Assembly: GCF_036588685.1 (NCBI RefSeq)
Contig: NC_086374.1
Span: forward strand, 93,199,059-93,263,058
Source: Mytilus trossulus
Lineage: Eukaryota; Mollusca; Bivalvia; Mytilida; Mytilidae
Direction of reading: 5' to 3'
Length of the DNA stretch: 64,000 nt
Shown piece by piece: positions 11,388 to 40,308 of the stretch (positions are counted from its first letter, which is position 1; the number at the start of each line of letters is the position of its first letter). Below the pieces are notes generated by a model, which was given only the letters and a program-made list of their open reading frames with translations, was not told the origin of the DNA and did no database searches. The position numbers and the translations under genes were made by a program.

Positions 11388-11790
11388 GCGTATTTACAAA
11401 ATTTAGTCCTGGTATCTATGATGAGTTTATTTACTACCACTGGGTCGATGCCACTGCTGGTGGAGATTTATTTCCCCGTGGGTATCACCAGCCCAGTAGT
11501 CAACACTTTCGTGCTGACATGAATTATCATTGATATGGTTATATTTATAAATTAACTGTTTACCAAAAATTGTATTTTAGTCTTTTCTACCTCAGGCATA
11601 GATTACCTTAGCTGTATTTGGCAAAACTTTTAGGAATTTTAATCCTCAATGCTCTTCAACTTCGTACTTTATTTGGCATTTTTAACTTTTTTGGATTCGA
11701 GCGTCACTGATGAGTCTTTTTTAGACGAAACGCGCGTATGGCGTATTTACAAAATTTAGTCCTGGTATCTATGATGAGTTTATTTATAGA
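11388..11790 (+). repeat. Dispersed repeat family C, head-to-tail junction
   Basis: A 47-bp stretch (GCGTATTTACAAAATTTAGT, CCTGGTATCTATGATGAGTT) occurs at both 11390 and 11740. Between them is a full unit starting ACCACTGGGTCGATGCCACT and ending GACGAAACGCGCGTATGGCG. Other copies are all reversed: 25407-25770, 24941-25125, 39010-39215 and about 12285-12350. Confidence 0.65.
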
Positions 11791-14045
11791 GGTTTTGTGT
11801 GGTTTAATTTTGTTATTACTACAGTATTGTTTTTCATGGTGTTGGATAAGCTAGATACAGATCGAATAAGGGTTTTGTCTCTCTTCTTCTGTTTTTGTTT
11901 TTGCAAAGTAAAGTTTCCAATAATTTGTGTAGCCGTATAACATTATGAACGACTTCACTAGACAACGGAACCATATTGCTTCTGATATCTAAATTGTATT
12001 TTCTGTCATGACAAATTACCAACTGGTAAGATAATTTTTTGGACACAAAAGCTTTCATTATTTTCTTTTAGTTATTGGCGGATTATAAAATATCATATTC
12101 GCAATAGAAATATCCATTCATTTGTAATATATTGAGGGAAAAGTATCGTTTTGGTAGTTTATGTTCTAATTTTATATAAGCAGTATATGTTAGAAAAGAC
12201 ATATTCAAAAGTAGTACATGTTTGATAACCAGAATATCACTCATTCACGTACAAAAACAGAATCAGAGCTATGTATTAATAGTTATCTAAGGTACCAGGA
12301 TTATAATGTATTACGTCAGACACGCGTTTCGTCTACATGTTAAGTCAGGCATGAATATTGTACAAATTTCTATTAGTAAATCTAAAATCAACAGGGTATT
12401 CTTACAATGTTACAGTTTTATTAATTTGTTTTGTTATGGTAAATGACATCTTCTGAATGATATGAATACATATATGAGACAATATCTAAAAAAGTCTAGT
12501 TTCTATGTCCCGCACTTCACCAGCAATTATTTTTATATTCAACCATCTTTTTTGAAAATTTTAAGTTTCAGTATAAACTAAATTATATAATGAACCAACC
12601 CCTGCCAATTAAACACTCATTCTTGCATTTCTTCCAATAAAATATTGTAATTTAAATGTCCAATCCCCCCTAAATTCATGTTGTCCCCTGTGTTTTGTTG
12701 AAAACTAAATCATTCAAATAATATCCAAATTAATTCAACAGGCGTCCGATTCTCACATATATGATATATTATATAATAAACTTGCCCCTAATTTGTCCTT
12801 TTATATTATAACTATAGCATGTAAAAAAAATTGCAAAATTTAAGAGAGAAAAAAATTGTCCCCAGGGGTGATTTCCCTCCTGTTACCACCAGGTTTTTCA
12901 TACCCGTGGAAACATTTACTAGACCAAGAGTTATTTTCCAATTATGTATTTTGAAGAGCAAAATGTCCTGAATGCATTAGTACAAAAAAATAGATGGAAA
13001 GACGGGCAGGTTTAAAAATTCAAGCCCATCCAAGGTACGAATTTATAGAAAAATACTTATTGGTGTTCTTTCCTGTTACAGCCTTTTCTTACACTTCTGA
13101 GAATAATTTTAAGTGTTCACCACATCATTAAGTGTGTTTTTATATCATCTTTTCAAAATTTATATGTCACAGGAAATACACTTACATTTAATGTGATAAA
13201 AAGGACAAAAACTATCCCGTAATTCCTTTCTGTTACGTTCTGTCAGGACAATTTCACTAAAGAATCGAAAAGTTAATCTACTATATGCCAACCATTTCAT
13301 TTAATAGAAGTTATCACCACCTTATCAAATAAATTTCAAATTAATATACACTATATTGGATAGAAAATTAGTTTTTTTTCCATTTGATAACAGCAGAGAA
13401 CATTGTGCAATTATAGTATAGTAGATGGTAACAGCAAGGAATTTATTTAAGAATTTTTCATTACCTAGGCAGATTTTTCATCTTGCAAATACAGTTTCAA
13501 AAGATAAATGACATTGTTTGCTGTTATCTTCCAATTGTGACCAATCTAAAATGATGTAATTTTCTTAAACTGAAAAATAAAGCAGAAAAATCCTTTCTGT
13601 TACCAATTCTGTCCTGTTACCGTTGTCCTGTTAATCAAGATTCTTTCATGTTACCGACATATCTGACTATATTTAAGTATATTTCTAAACCTTGTGTATT
13701 GCAAATGCTAAAATCACTAATTGGCATATGATAAACTATTGCAGGATATACTAGTAAACCACAAATAGTGTCTTAAACTTATTCCTTATTCCCATTTGAA
13801 ACTTTTTAAAATTGATTCACTTTGGTGACAGGAAAGAACTGATTTTTTTGGTACCATTTTTAAAATTGCCATTGTTTCCTTATTAAACAGTTGTTTGAAT
13901 TACAGACAACAGTTCCTAGATCCCCAATGTGTGTTCCTCGATTCTTGCTGTTAAAATATTTTTTTGAATTTTCTTATTGCCAAAAAATTGACTTTTTCAG
14001 ATATTGTCTCATATACTGAACACAACTTATCCTGTACCAAAACAG

Positions 14046-14230
14046 GAATATGGCAGTTGTTATCAAATAATTTGTTTCTATATATATATATGTTGGATTT
14101 TTTTTTGTTACAATTTAGGTTGCCTCTTGTAGTTGGTGTGTTTCTTCTTGTTTCAGTTTGTAACCTGGATTTGTTTTCTTTCAATCTATTTGTGACTTTG
14201 TACATCGGTATACTGCTGCTGTCTTTATTT
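14046..14230 (+). repeat. Dispersed repeat family A
   Basis: Starts GGAATATGGCAGTTGTTATC and ends ACATCGGTATACTGCTGCTG. The two overlapping open frames here (one on each strand) belong to the repeat, not to a gene. Confidence 0.6.
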
Positions 14231-14567
14231 AAACCATCATAAGTCACATGTGTGAATAGCACTTAGTGTAATTATTTCCAAATATTTCCTTATTTGATCT
14301 TTATGTCACGGTTTACAGTGACGTTTTAGATGTTAATGTATAAATGTAACAAGAATATGAATAAATTTGTTACCAATTTACTTTGATTAAGACAAAAGAT
14401 GCTAACCGATGTTCAAGTTCAAACCTCTACTTGATTCTTTTATAGATATACACTTTTGATTAGACAATTTGTCTATACCTGTATAAACATTATAACAATA
14501 GGAAATCAATCTCAATTAACACGATGATATTGACTATTGAAGTCGTAAATTTAAATACGACCTATAT

Positions 14568-14719
14568 AAAAAAAGAAGATGTGGTATAATAACCAATGAG
14601 ACAACTATCCACAAAAGACCAAAATGACTATAGGTAACCGTACGGCCTTCAACAATGAGCAAAACCCAAACCCCATAGTCAGCAATAAAAGGCCCCGATA
14701 AGACAGTGTAAAACATTTA
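14568..14719 (-). mobile_element. 3'-end copy of the retroelement tail family
   Basis: Starts AAGAAGATGTGGTATAATAA and runs through ACCGTACGGCCTTCAACAAT to CAGTGTAAAACA on the plus strand, so the element is on the minus strand and 5'-truncated. Confidence 0.65.
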
Positions 14720-17700
14720 TTGATGCTTTGAAAAATAATTTTCCTGTATTCTATCTATGTTTGAACCTTTCGTTACTTAAAGACAAAGACACCCATCAGT
14801 TTACTCATCGTAATACAATTAATTGTCAGTCGAATTCAGTGATGTCATAGTTAAGGGAAAGAAGACGTGCTCGATATTGTGGTAACGACATTTAGAATAT
14901 ATCTGTGATTATCTTCGACACAGATAAATCTCTATATTTGCAAAACAAAATGTCGTTGAAAAATTTACATATCAATGATATGTTTATATTCAGGTTGCAA
15001 AAACTTTATTGATGTTGATGATTATTGAAATCTATGAACACAATATCTATCCGCAAATGAAGGTTATAGCGGGGAAGCGAGCCACTATAAGATATGCAAA
15101 ATTTATACCATTTGTGTGAACAATCATGTTCAACCTTGTTTTACTAGTCATACAAATCGAGTGGGTTTGGTTTTTTTTTTTTAATTTTTGTTATTGGTTC
15201 TGAGCGAGCAGTGTTCTGCACGGTTTTTGTCAAGAAGCACACACAATGTATTTTCAAAAGATAATGATAATACCAAAAGAGAATAAACATGTAATCGTCT
15301 ATTTGAGACGGACAATGTCATAAATTAAAGAAAAACAAAAACAAACAGAAAACAAATAAACAATAAAACTATTCTATAAAATATAAATAAAATAAGTAAC
15401 AACTCTTCAACGTTTGTATAAGGTGTTTGGATTTTGAATATTTCCGCCTCGGATATCACTGAAAAAGAGTTCCTGATGCAATAAAAGCGGTATCGTCCAA
15501 TTATTTTGAATTGAAATAAAACATGACGTGAACTTAGGTGGTTGGAAGGATCAGTATTTTTTGACAAATTGGTCTACCTGTAACTATGAAAATGTAATTA
15601 CATTTGAATAGTTTTTTTACCACCAAAGAAAAAATGGAAATAAGAAACACACATTTAACTTTGTAACTGTTTTTAATTCAGTATAATATATTTTACATTT
15701 GCTTTCCTACTTTTTTCTAAACATTCAAAATTGTAATGCACGTTTACATTTGTTACTTTCAACTGATATAACTAAGTGGTCCTAAATGTTTGTGAAAATA
15801 AATGAAATACATGTACACAAACATTTACAAATATCATGTGTGTACATTCATGCTTTAAGTTTTAGAGTAAACACAGCCTGAGCTACCTCCTCTTTAAACA
15901 TTGTATTGTTAACCCCACTATTTTGTCTTGAAACTTGATTCGACTGGCTGATTTCGATACACAACCTTAATGCTACAATCGAAGATGATCTTAACCAATA
16001 TAACGTTTTCCCATGTAAAAAAGGGCAAATAATTAACAAACGAGAATGTAATATGTATATGAATTTAAGATGTATGACATTTGCTCAGTGGCAAAAAACG
16101 ATTTAGACCAGCTTGTCTACTAACAAAGTAAATTACAAAATAGTAATTTGATTGATTGACACTAGCTTAAATCGATTCATTTATACTTTAAATCTCCTGA
16201 AAATTATTTAGATTCTCGTTTTTTGTTTGTAATTTGGACTATCTAGGAAGTATAGTTTTCTTAAAACAAATCGAATTTGGTAGAGATTGGTACATAACAA
16301 CTTATATCTATATATTAAGCTAAATAATAGCAGAAACTTTTTGGTTTCAAACAAAATGTATGCTTAAGTTAGGTAAGGTTATGTTTAATTAGTGTAGTTA
16401 CATTTATAAGCGCAATCTTTGGCATGAGCTATGGTTGTCTTTCTTTTACTACTGGTAACTTCAACTACCAAGTTTGTGTACATGACATTTTATAATCAGA
16501 ATACATCACAAACATCATATTGAACAGCTGCTTTTGACTAGATCATCTCACTAAAAAAAATCCTGAAATCTATATAAGAACTTGTAGTTTAAAAACAAAA
16601 GGTTCTTTCATACAATGCCTATTTTTGACAGTAAAATAATTTTAAATATTATTTTTTTTATAACTATACTGTCATTTTCTAATATACATATATATCACAT
16701 TGTAACACTATTATTATATGCAATCATTCTTATTATCTCATTCTTTTTATGTAATAGATATAAATTTTTAACAGAAAATAATTCTTTTGACTAATACTCT
16801 ACATTGAATATTCTTTGACAGTAGTGTTTGTGAAGGACCATACATATAATCATTCTTCTACGTCGGACATTCTATGATTTTAGTTTCTATTAAGGACCAT
16901 AACTATGATCATTGGTATTATATGGCTGTTGTTGGTATATCTGTGTATCTAGACCTGGAGGTCCATCCATATAAATCCTATTTGTACCATTATCGTAGAG
17001 CTATAAACATAGAAATTAATTCAGTTATTTCTTTCAATATTTCAGTTACCAATTTAATATAAGCAAATAATTGGGATTTGAAATTACCTATGTTTTTTGG
17101 AAAAAACTTACTTACAGAATAAATTTGGACGAAAATCTTTCAAAGTTAATCAAAGTCCACGTTTTGTCTGGACTTGTCTTGTTCAGACATAAAGCAGTGT
17201 TTTCGTGATAATAGAATGATATAATTTCGAGTGGTAAAGCCAAAGATCAAGCATTAAATTTTCGAGAGTCGATTCATTTGAAATCAGTCCTACTGGCAAT
17301 TAACTGTTGCAAGATCATAACTTAATCATGCTGTTCTCATGTGTGACTTTAATCATTTAACATCTAATATGCACTGACATTTGGATCTAACATGCTTGTT
17401 GTCGATTCTAACTTACAAAAGTTTCTCCATTTTTGGGAGGATTTGAGCGTGCCTGATTAAGATAAATCCAGAAAAATGCCTCGAACCATTTATTATAAAT
17501 GTTCATTCAGTCATCATTTGTTGATGACCATATGACCTTTACTTGTTTATTGTGTAACTGCAATCTAGCGAAATTCACTTTTTATTAGTAAAGCATCGAT
17601 ATCATCATTAACCTTAAAATGACAGTGTAGCTATACTCACGTCAGTATTTAAGTTTTGTCCATCTATCAAAACAAATAATAAAGTTAACTTAATTAATAA

Positions 17701-18159
17701 CATACTAAATAATGCAATACCTATTAACTGATAAATCATTAATATATGATCATTAATATCCGAATAATCAATGATAACAAATTCGATTTTTTCCCTCGGT
17801 ACACGAATAGCTACTTTGAATGAAACGTAAATAATTGAGAAGAAAATCGGTTAACGATAATCACTCGTCATGTAGAAAAAATTGCACGAGATTCGAAAAA
17901 TAATCACAGACGATCATTTATGCGTTGTTTATAAATACTGAAAGATATGACCTTATCCTTTTAGTAAGGACAACCTTTAAGCAGTAAACACAGCGATATT
18001 AATATATATGACAGAGTATCGTATCGGTAACAGGAATACGAAAAGTGGAATGAAAATCCTACAGTAGAATTGGTCCGGAAACATTGTTCACACATGAAAT
18101 GATAAAAGTTAATTTTCCGATCTTGAAAAGGACAAACGGGTTCAACGGTTTCCCGTCAG

Positions 18160-18192
18160 CATGAAAGGTGTCTCATTGGCAATCATACTTCT
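18160..18192 (+). mobile_element. Very short 3'-end fragment of the retroelement tail family
   Basis: Only the terminal AGGTGTCTCATTGGCAATCA-TAC block is present. It lies just downstream of the MFSD6 terminal exon. Confidence 0.45.
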
Positions 18193-18448
18193 ACTCTTGA
18201 TAAATGATTAAATCAATATATTTTTGTGGGTAAAGGTTGATAAATGTAAATTACAATACTCAGATGCTTGAAATAGGTTTATAATGGGTACAAGCACCTT
18301 GTCAATTCAGGGGAGAAGAATCCAATTTGCTCATAAAACGCGTAAATGACTCCAAGTGTATCGTATATAATAAACATTTTTTTGTCTTGAAATGGAATTA
18401 ATATGAATAAAGTGTTATATATATATAAGTGTAAATTTATGTACTATA

Positions 18449-33571
<15,123 letters not shown>

Positions 33572-35438
33572 GTCGCTTTTTTTATCCTATAAAGATATTT
33601 GTATTCGAAAAGTGCTACACTTACACAAATTATTTCCTGACCGTTTCAATCAAGTTAGATAATTGCTAGCGCATAACTCTCAATGAATTTTCCAATATCT
33701 GGAGCGAAAATGCTTTCAAATGATTATGGTAGTCAAACGTCGGTTATTAAATGTAAAATTGATACTATTTATCTTCTACGATTCTTCACGATTGCATTCA
33801 AGTCTAATAAATCCCACACAATATGTCCAAAAAGCTTTAACATAGCTTTAACATATCAGCAAAACTGTTTTAATACAGATTAAAACAATATTGCACATAG
33901 TTAAGTATTGTTGTCAGTAGCACACTATACGAACGGTAAATCAATGCATAATGGTATGGGTTTTTGTAAGAGTTTTGTCCGTATGCAATCGAAGTTTTAT
34001 ATATGTATTTTTTTCCTAATTAGCCGGTCGCACTGTTAAATCACTTGTCAGGAAAAGATATTTTGAAAGCCTGTAAACTATCCTGTATTCAAATTGTAAA
34101 CTCTGAAACTGATCAATATGTTTCTGTAGCGAAATACCAATAATCAAGCCTAATTGATCATCTTAGTCGACTAGATTCTTTCTAGTATTGATTTGTTTTA
34201 AACCTTTTACAAACGCAGCAAGGACGTTATTAATGCTGAGTGTTCACAACTGACAAGAAAATTCAAAATCACTATATTTTGGAAACTGCTATCGCAAAGA
34301 AAATGGTAAAACATTCAATGTACATCAGTTACATTGATTTTTTTGTTTCCCAGGATTATTGAGTTTCTACCGGCGAGAAGCGGAACTGTGTGTGACAAAA
34401 CATTTTCTGGATGCTACCGATAAATATTTTATTTATCTTTTTCCAGTTTAATTATAAGAAGACGTTATTATTAGACATTTATTTGTATTTGACTTCTATG
34501 TTTTGTTCCATTGATTTTTGCATAAAAAGATTAAACAAGATTAAACAAATCCTGGAATGATTAAAGACTTCGTTTTTGTGCATATTTCACATTTACTTTT
34601 AGTAACCCAAGTTCTTAAAATTTATCATGACTTGAATAACATTTGTTGCGAATGTACGTGTCTATATATATGACAAAGATTTACAATATTGCATGTTATA
34701 ATACTTTCACAGGTTCGTGTTTAATTGGATTAAAATTTTGTGTTTACCAAAACGTGTATTTTGCGTTACTGTGACAGGAACAGAAACAAACAAAGCGTTG
34801 TAAACAGGAATCGATTTCAAACTATTCAAATATGTCTTTTTTCTAATGTTAGTCCTAACAGCCTTTAAGTTTTCTTTTTAAAAAGTAATTTATTTCTTAT
34901 ATGAATAGTAGGTTTTTCTTTGATTTTCGAGCAAGTTTTGTAGTTGTAACAGTGATACAAAGAATTGCATGGTGTCTTTATTTATGTTATTGAACTCTCC
35001 TCTGTAATTTTCCTTTGCGGGTTATCATAGGAAAAGCAAAGAATGCTTTTGTTATAAAGAATCTTTGACTAGACAGATGGTTTTATTTATCTCAAAAGTT
35101 GCTTTTGCAGAGCCTCTTCAGACTTATTTTAGAAACAAAGCACAAACTCCGTGAAGACAGAGTATTTTTTTTGTGGTTTTTTTTTAGAGGGTACAATAAG
35201 AGGAAATTTAAAAAGGGGTGTATTTATAGTTTGTTTATTACATATTCATTTCCATGTGTAAATTCAATAGGATAACTTTCCGGTCAAATCAACCAAAAAC
35301 GGTCGCTTTCCAAAACGCATAAAACGCTTCATTTGTAAACCAACGACAAAATTTAATCCACTGAAACGGTAATACAAATATCCGCATTTATTTTCGGCAT
35401 TTGTGCATAACCTAGAAAGAATCAACGTTAAATGTACT

Positions 35439-35639
35439 GAGTCAGGAAAATGACAGTTGTTATCTTAAAGTTCGTTTCTGTGTGTTGCATTGTCTTTGTT
35501 CACTTCAGTTTTTCTGTTGTTTTGTTGTTTTCATCTTATAGATAATGTGTTTTCCTCGGTTTTAAATTGTAACCCGAATAAGTTTTTGCCTCAATCGATT
35601 TATGAATTTCGAACAGCGGTATACTTCTGTTGCCTTTAT
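35439..35639 (+). repeat. Dispersed repeat family A
   Basis: Starts GAGTCAGGAAAATGACAGTT and ends AACAGCGGTATACTTCTGTT. Full-length relative to the other copies. Confidence 0.6.
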
Positions 35640-35965
35640 TTAATGTTATGCTAAAGGTAAAGGTAAGAAAGGGTTTTCCTGCCAGAACAACATAAGTCCA
35701 GAGAGGACTATATTCCATTACCATAGTAAACCATCATAATTGGAGTGCAAACGAGAAAAGAAATAAAAATATTGTTTTTTAATACCATATTTGTTTTAAG
35801 TTGATCCAATGTTTAAAATCCATGTTTATTTTCAACAGCCACCATACATAAAAGAAACAGTGGATCAATTATGCTGTATCATTGATTAAAATTATTCTTA
35901 ACTGAATAAAGGTTCATTATAGAAATACTTATAGTGACCTAAACTTGTTAACATCTATGCCATTT

Positions 35966-36012
35966 AGTCTCTGGTGGAGAGTTGTCTCATGGGCAATCAT
36001 ACCATTTCTTCG
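35966..36012 (+). mobile_element. Short 3'-end fragment of the retroelement tail family
   Basis: TCTCTGGTGGAGAGTTGTCT-CATGGGCAATCATACCATTT, in intergenic DNA between MFSD6 and the zinc transporter. Confidence 0.5.
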
Positions 36013-39009
36013 TATTTTTTTACTGTCTTCAACTGATTATATGTTAAAAAAAAATAAAGATATCCTGCTATTGATTGACTAAACAAATTATTGTTTTGCC
36101 TGCTAAAATAAATATGGCCTGATATAAAATCTCAATATTAAAATAACACACATATATCTCTTTCATTTTATTTTGATTCATTACCAATTTTCCAATTATA
36201 TCTTGTTTTTATATAAATTTAATGAAAATATAACAATACAACAATAATAATAAATTATATACACTACTCATTTCATTAATTCATTATAATGATAAAAATA
36301 TATTACCAACCTTGTCCAACATAATTTCCATACCGTTTTTTCTATGACAGAGTTGATATATTCTATCAATAAACAATACTTACTTGCACATACATAAATA
36401 ACAAAGTCAATGGCATGAAAGGGTCTTTTTATTTATAGATTTAGAAGTAGCACCCACTCATTTAAAAAATGGTAAAAACATTCTTTATTTAGTTTGCAAT
36501 TTAAAAGAAAATCTGAACCAATGCTTTTTTCAAATTGAAAAAAAAATGTAAATTTGTAAATAATGGCATTAGTTTAAAAAATGTGAATTATGCCACTGGG
36601 TGGTTATCACAATAATAAGAACTTGCAATATGATATCCAATACATATAAATATATGGAGATTTTCCTAAAATGGCAATGATTAATTTCACTTGTTTGTCC
36701 CTTCTTAAAAAATCTCAATGATAAATGCACTCATTCTGAATTTTATACAAATAGAAGGTGATAACTGTATGCACAAAAAAGGAAAGGATGACACCATTCA
36801 TAAGCTAGGAAATCATTTTAGATGCATGAACTTTTGGTCTAATAAAGTTTCAAAATCATTATTTGTATATAAAAATTACAAACTTTCTATATTTTTTTTT
36901 TTTAAACAGTTAAGATAATGTTTATGTCAGACATCTTCATTTGTGATCATTTTACACATTAATAACAAGATTGGTAAATAAAACTATTTTGACATTTTCT
37001 TGAGTTTTGCTTCAATAGAAGACAAAATTCTTAAATATAAATATTTATTACTGTATATGACAGCAGACAGGCAAGTGTTATTTGTTAGATTTATAAAACT
37101 CTTTGGTTAGTATTTTATGAAATTAGAGAAGTCAACAGGGGCATTACAGTTGTAATAATCATAGACACACACAGATTTTTCATGTTTATCCAAAATATAA
37201 ATAACTTTAACCATTGACATACATTTCTTTACACTCCAATGTCTAAGGAAGGTGTGAAAGCCCTGGAAGTGGTGATTGTTTTTTGATATATTCTAACTTT
37301 GAAGGGGCATAACTTCCCAGAGGTTTTCCTTTGTATAAAACTGGTCCGAAAAGTACAGTATAATGATGATAGATATTAACAAAGGACAAGTTTTGATAAA
37401 GATATCAGGAACACCCTGAGTTGACAGACAATGAAACCCATCAGATGACAACATCTCACATAGACATTTACAATAGTTGAGCTAATAGGTCCTTACCATT
37501 ACTAAGTTTAATAAGTTTAAACTTGTTTTATTTTTTGTCTTATTGATTAAGGCTATCTGGACAATGTACTATTAAGTCTTGTTCGTACATTTATTTTTAT
37601 AATGTAGTCTGATTTGGTTTCTCATATTTTTCTATTATTTCCTGTTTCCTTTTAATCTATAATAACCAAATCTCGATATATATCTTTAAAAATATCATAT
37701 CTAACAATTTACATAGAAAGAGGGGATGGGAGTGGTTGTAATCTTGACATCTCGCAAAAATAAACAGTGAATACTGAAGTCCCAAAAATGAAATCATCCA
37801 TTCTGGAGCCCTTATAAGATTAGTGTTAATTCCAATCCCCAAAAATGTAAATCCCAAATTACAACAAATATAAAGACCCTATCACCACTTCTAGAAAAAG
37901 GTCCTTCCAACCTAAAAGAAGAACCCAATTGCAAGAAAATGTTTCCATAAATCAATGTATGAATTCTTGAACATCATATTTTTATCTTCTACCCAGCTGT
38001 AACCAACATTACATATATCAACTTTCTCAATAAGAGCATTCATCAATCTCTATATTACTTAAAATTCACTCCTGTCTCTGCTTGTCTCTTAACTCCCAAT
38101 CACATTACAAATTTACATAAAACACTTATTAAAATTCAGTATTACATAACAAAAAGTTGTGACAGGAAACTAACAGCTCATTGTCAATTCAATTATATCT
38201 CTAGAAAATTCAATTAGATGATAATTATTCAATGATCAATAGAATAGTGGAATCAATGAAGTAAAATGCAGTATTAACTAATTCAGGATCTTTAAAGGAT
38301 GCATACATATATAAAAATCATTAAATCATAATATATGTTTCTCTAAAATAAGAATTACAGTTAATCATTGTTAATTGTTAATAACAAATATTTTTTTTAA
38401 ATAAAAACATTTTTTAATACAATATAAAGGAATGACCATAAACTTCCAGGGGAGTTAGGGTTTTTTCCTAAAAAATATTGTTTCTGACTAGGACAAAAAA
38501 CCCATACACTCTCACACACCCCATTCCTCTTGAAACTAAATGACAGCTCCTGAAGACCAATCTCATATAACTAACTATGATATTATAATATTTCCGTAAT
38601 ATGTTATGAATAAAAATTTCTGTGATGTTACCATTTTACTGTTGCTTTTCTTCATCATATCTCTACATACAAAATAAATGTGATAGCACCAACTGAATCA
38701 ATATGAGACATTTTAAAATTAAATAAAATTTATCCATCAAAAATATACATATTTCATTAAAAACAAGTTTTCAGTCTTCCTTGAATTGCCACCTTGCAAA
38801 AATGTCAATTTCGAAAGATTCAGAAAATAATTTTAGAATATACTCATTTTTTTATTAAAACAATATAGATGAAATACCCTGTTAACAAGAAAATGTGTCC
38901 ATATGAAACCATTTCTAACTTGAACTTTATAACATTTCCATGTTCAGTGAACCATGAAATCTGAGACATAACCTTTATTTAAAATATATGGTAAAAATTG
39001 TTCACATCC

Positions 39010-39215
39010 ATGTAAATAAACTCATCATAGATACCAGGATTAAATTAAGTATATACGCCAGACATGTGTTTCGTCTACAAAAGAGTGAGTCATCAGTGAC
39101 ACTGAAATCCAAAAATGTAAAAAAGGCCAAATAAAGTACGAAGTTGAAGAGCATTGAGGAACAGAATTCTTAAAAATTTTGCCAAAAAAAGTGTATTTTA
39201 AAAATTCAAAATAGG
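39010..39215 (-). repeat. Dispersed repeat family C, partial
   Basis: AAACTCATCATAGATACCAG, GCCAGACATGTGTTTCGTCT and AAGTACGAAGTTGAAGAGCA. Intergenic. Confidence 0.6.
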
Positions 39216-40036
39216 TAAATGGTAAACTACCTTAAAACCAAATCTGTAACCTGATGTAGGACAGACACTGATTAGACAATATTTCCCCCAACTATCATCA
39301 GCAGGGAATTAACATTTGATTACATTGTACAAAAGTGGGGATAAAAATAATGTAATCTAAAACATTTATCCGTGTTCATCTGCAACCAACTCTAACTTGT
39401 CTTTTTAATAATAAAAGTGGCCATTTGCATAAAGGCATGTTTCTAACTTCTGTTTAATGAATGAAGTGATGTGATCAACTCAGGGTAATTTTGGGAAAGT
39501 TTTTTTATATGACATTATAATATCAAGATATTTGCTTTGAGGCATCAAATTTGCATTAAAAAGACAATAAGTTTTGGCTCACTAAATTTAAGGACACTAT
39601 ACTAAAATAGATTCCTATTAATCATTCATACCTTATATTTATGGAGAACAGACATGTTACAAATATACGTCATGACAAAAGCCCAATTGGCATTTGGCCA
39701 ATGTATCTTTTTAGTCATACAATTTCAGTGGTTTCCTCATGTCGCTTAAATGATTTAAATTCATAAAAAAATTAATTTCAAAGCAATATAAAATACTTAA
39801 TTCTTTTACACAACCTTTTGGTAGTACATGTACTGGCAGTTTATCATTTCACAACCTCACACTAGATCTAAACTTTCTTAGCTAAATTTCTAACATGTTA
39901 GATACCATCCCTCAAATTTTGGTTACAATGGAAAGAATTTATTTTTCATAAAAATCACAATAGTTAGCAAAATCTGTATATATGTTTGCAGGATGATTGA
40001 CAATGGTCTCAAGTGTATAAATGTTTTGAGGTTTAA

Positions 40037-40308
40037 GGTGGTACCTAACACTACAGGGAGATAACTCTGTAAAATCAGCTAAACGTTTTAATTATGTTGT
40101 TGTGAAAGGAATATTAAGCTTCTCAATGATCAAAATTAGTGTTTGTCAAATTGCTATATAACCAGTGTAATTTTTCTGACAAAACGGTTGGTTCAATTTT
40201 TTTTAATTTTTTTTATTTATTTTTTTTGTTAAAGTATTTACTTTGACACAAAATTTTATGAAAATTAAACGAGTCAAATTAATTTTAGTGAAAGTGTTGG
40301 GTACCATC
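40037..40308. mobile_element. TTAA-type miniature inverted-repeat element
   Basis: The left end TTAA-GGTGGTACCTAACACT and the right end AGTGTTGGGTACCATCC-TAAC pair as inverted ends of about 18 bp. The interior is AT-rich and non-coding. Confidence 0.6.

Larger units (their letters stand above)
10960..18448. other. Intergenic region, lectin to MFSD6
   Basis: Apart from the repeats listed separately, no gene was recognised. 12875-13840 has several (T)CCTGTTACC or GGTGACAGG motifs. The rest is AT-rich unique-looking sequence, some of which may be MFSD6 3' UTR. Confidence 0.45.

Noticed and set aside
13951-14262. Overlapping 92- and 103-codon ORFs on both strands
   Set aside because: Both lie in a dispersed repeat copy (14046-14230) and show no protein-family features.
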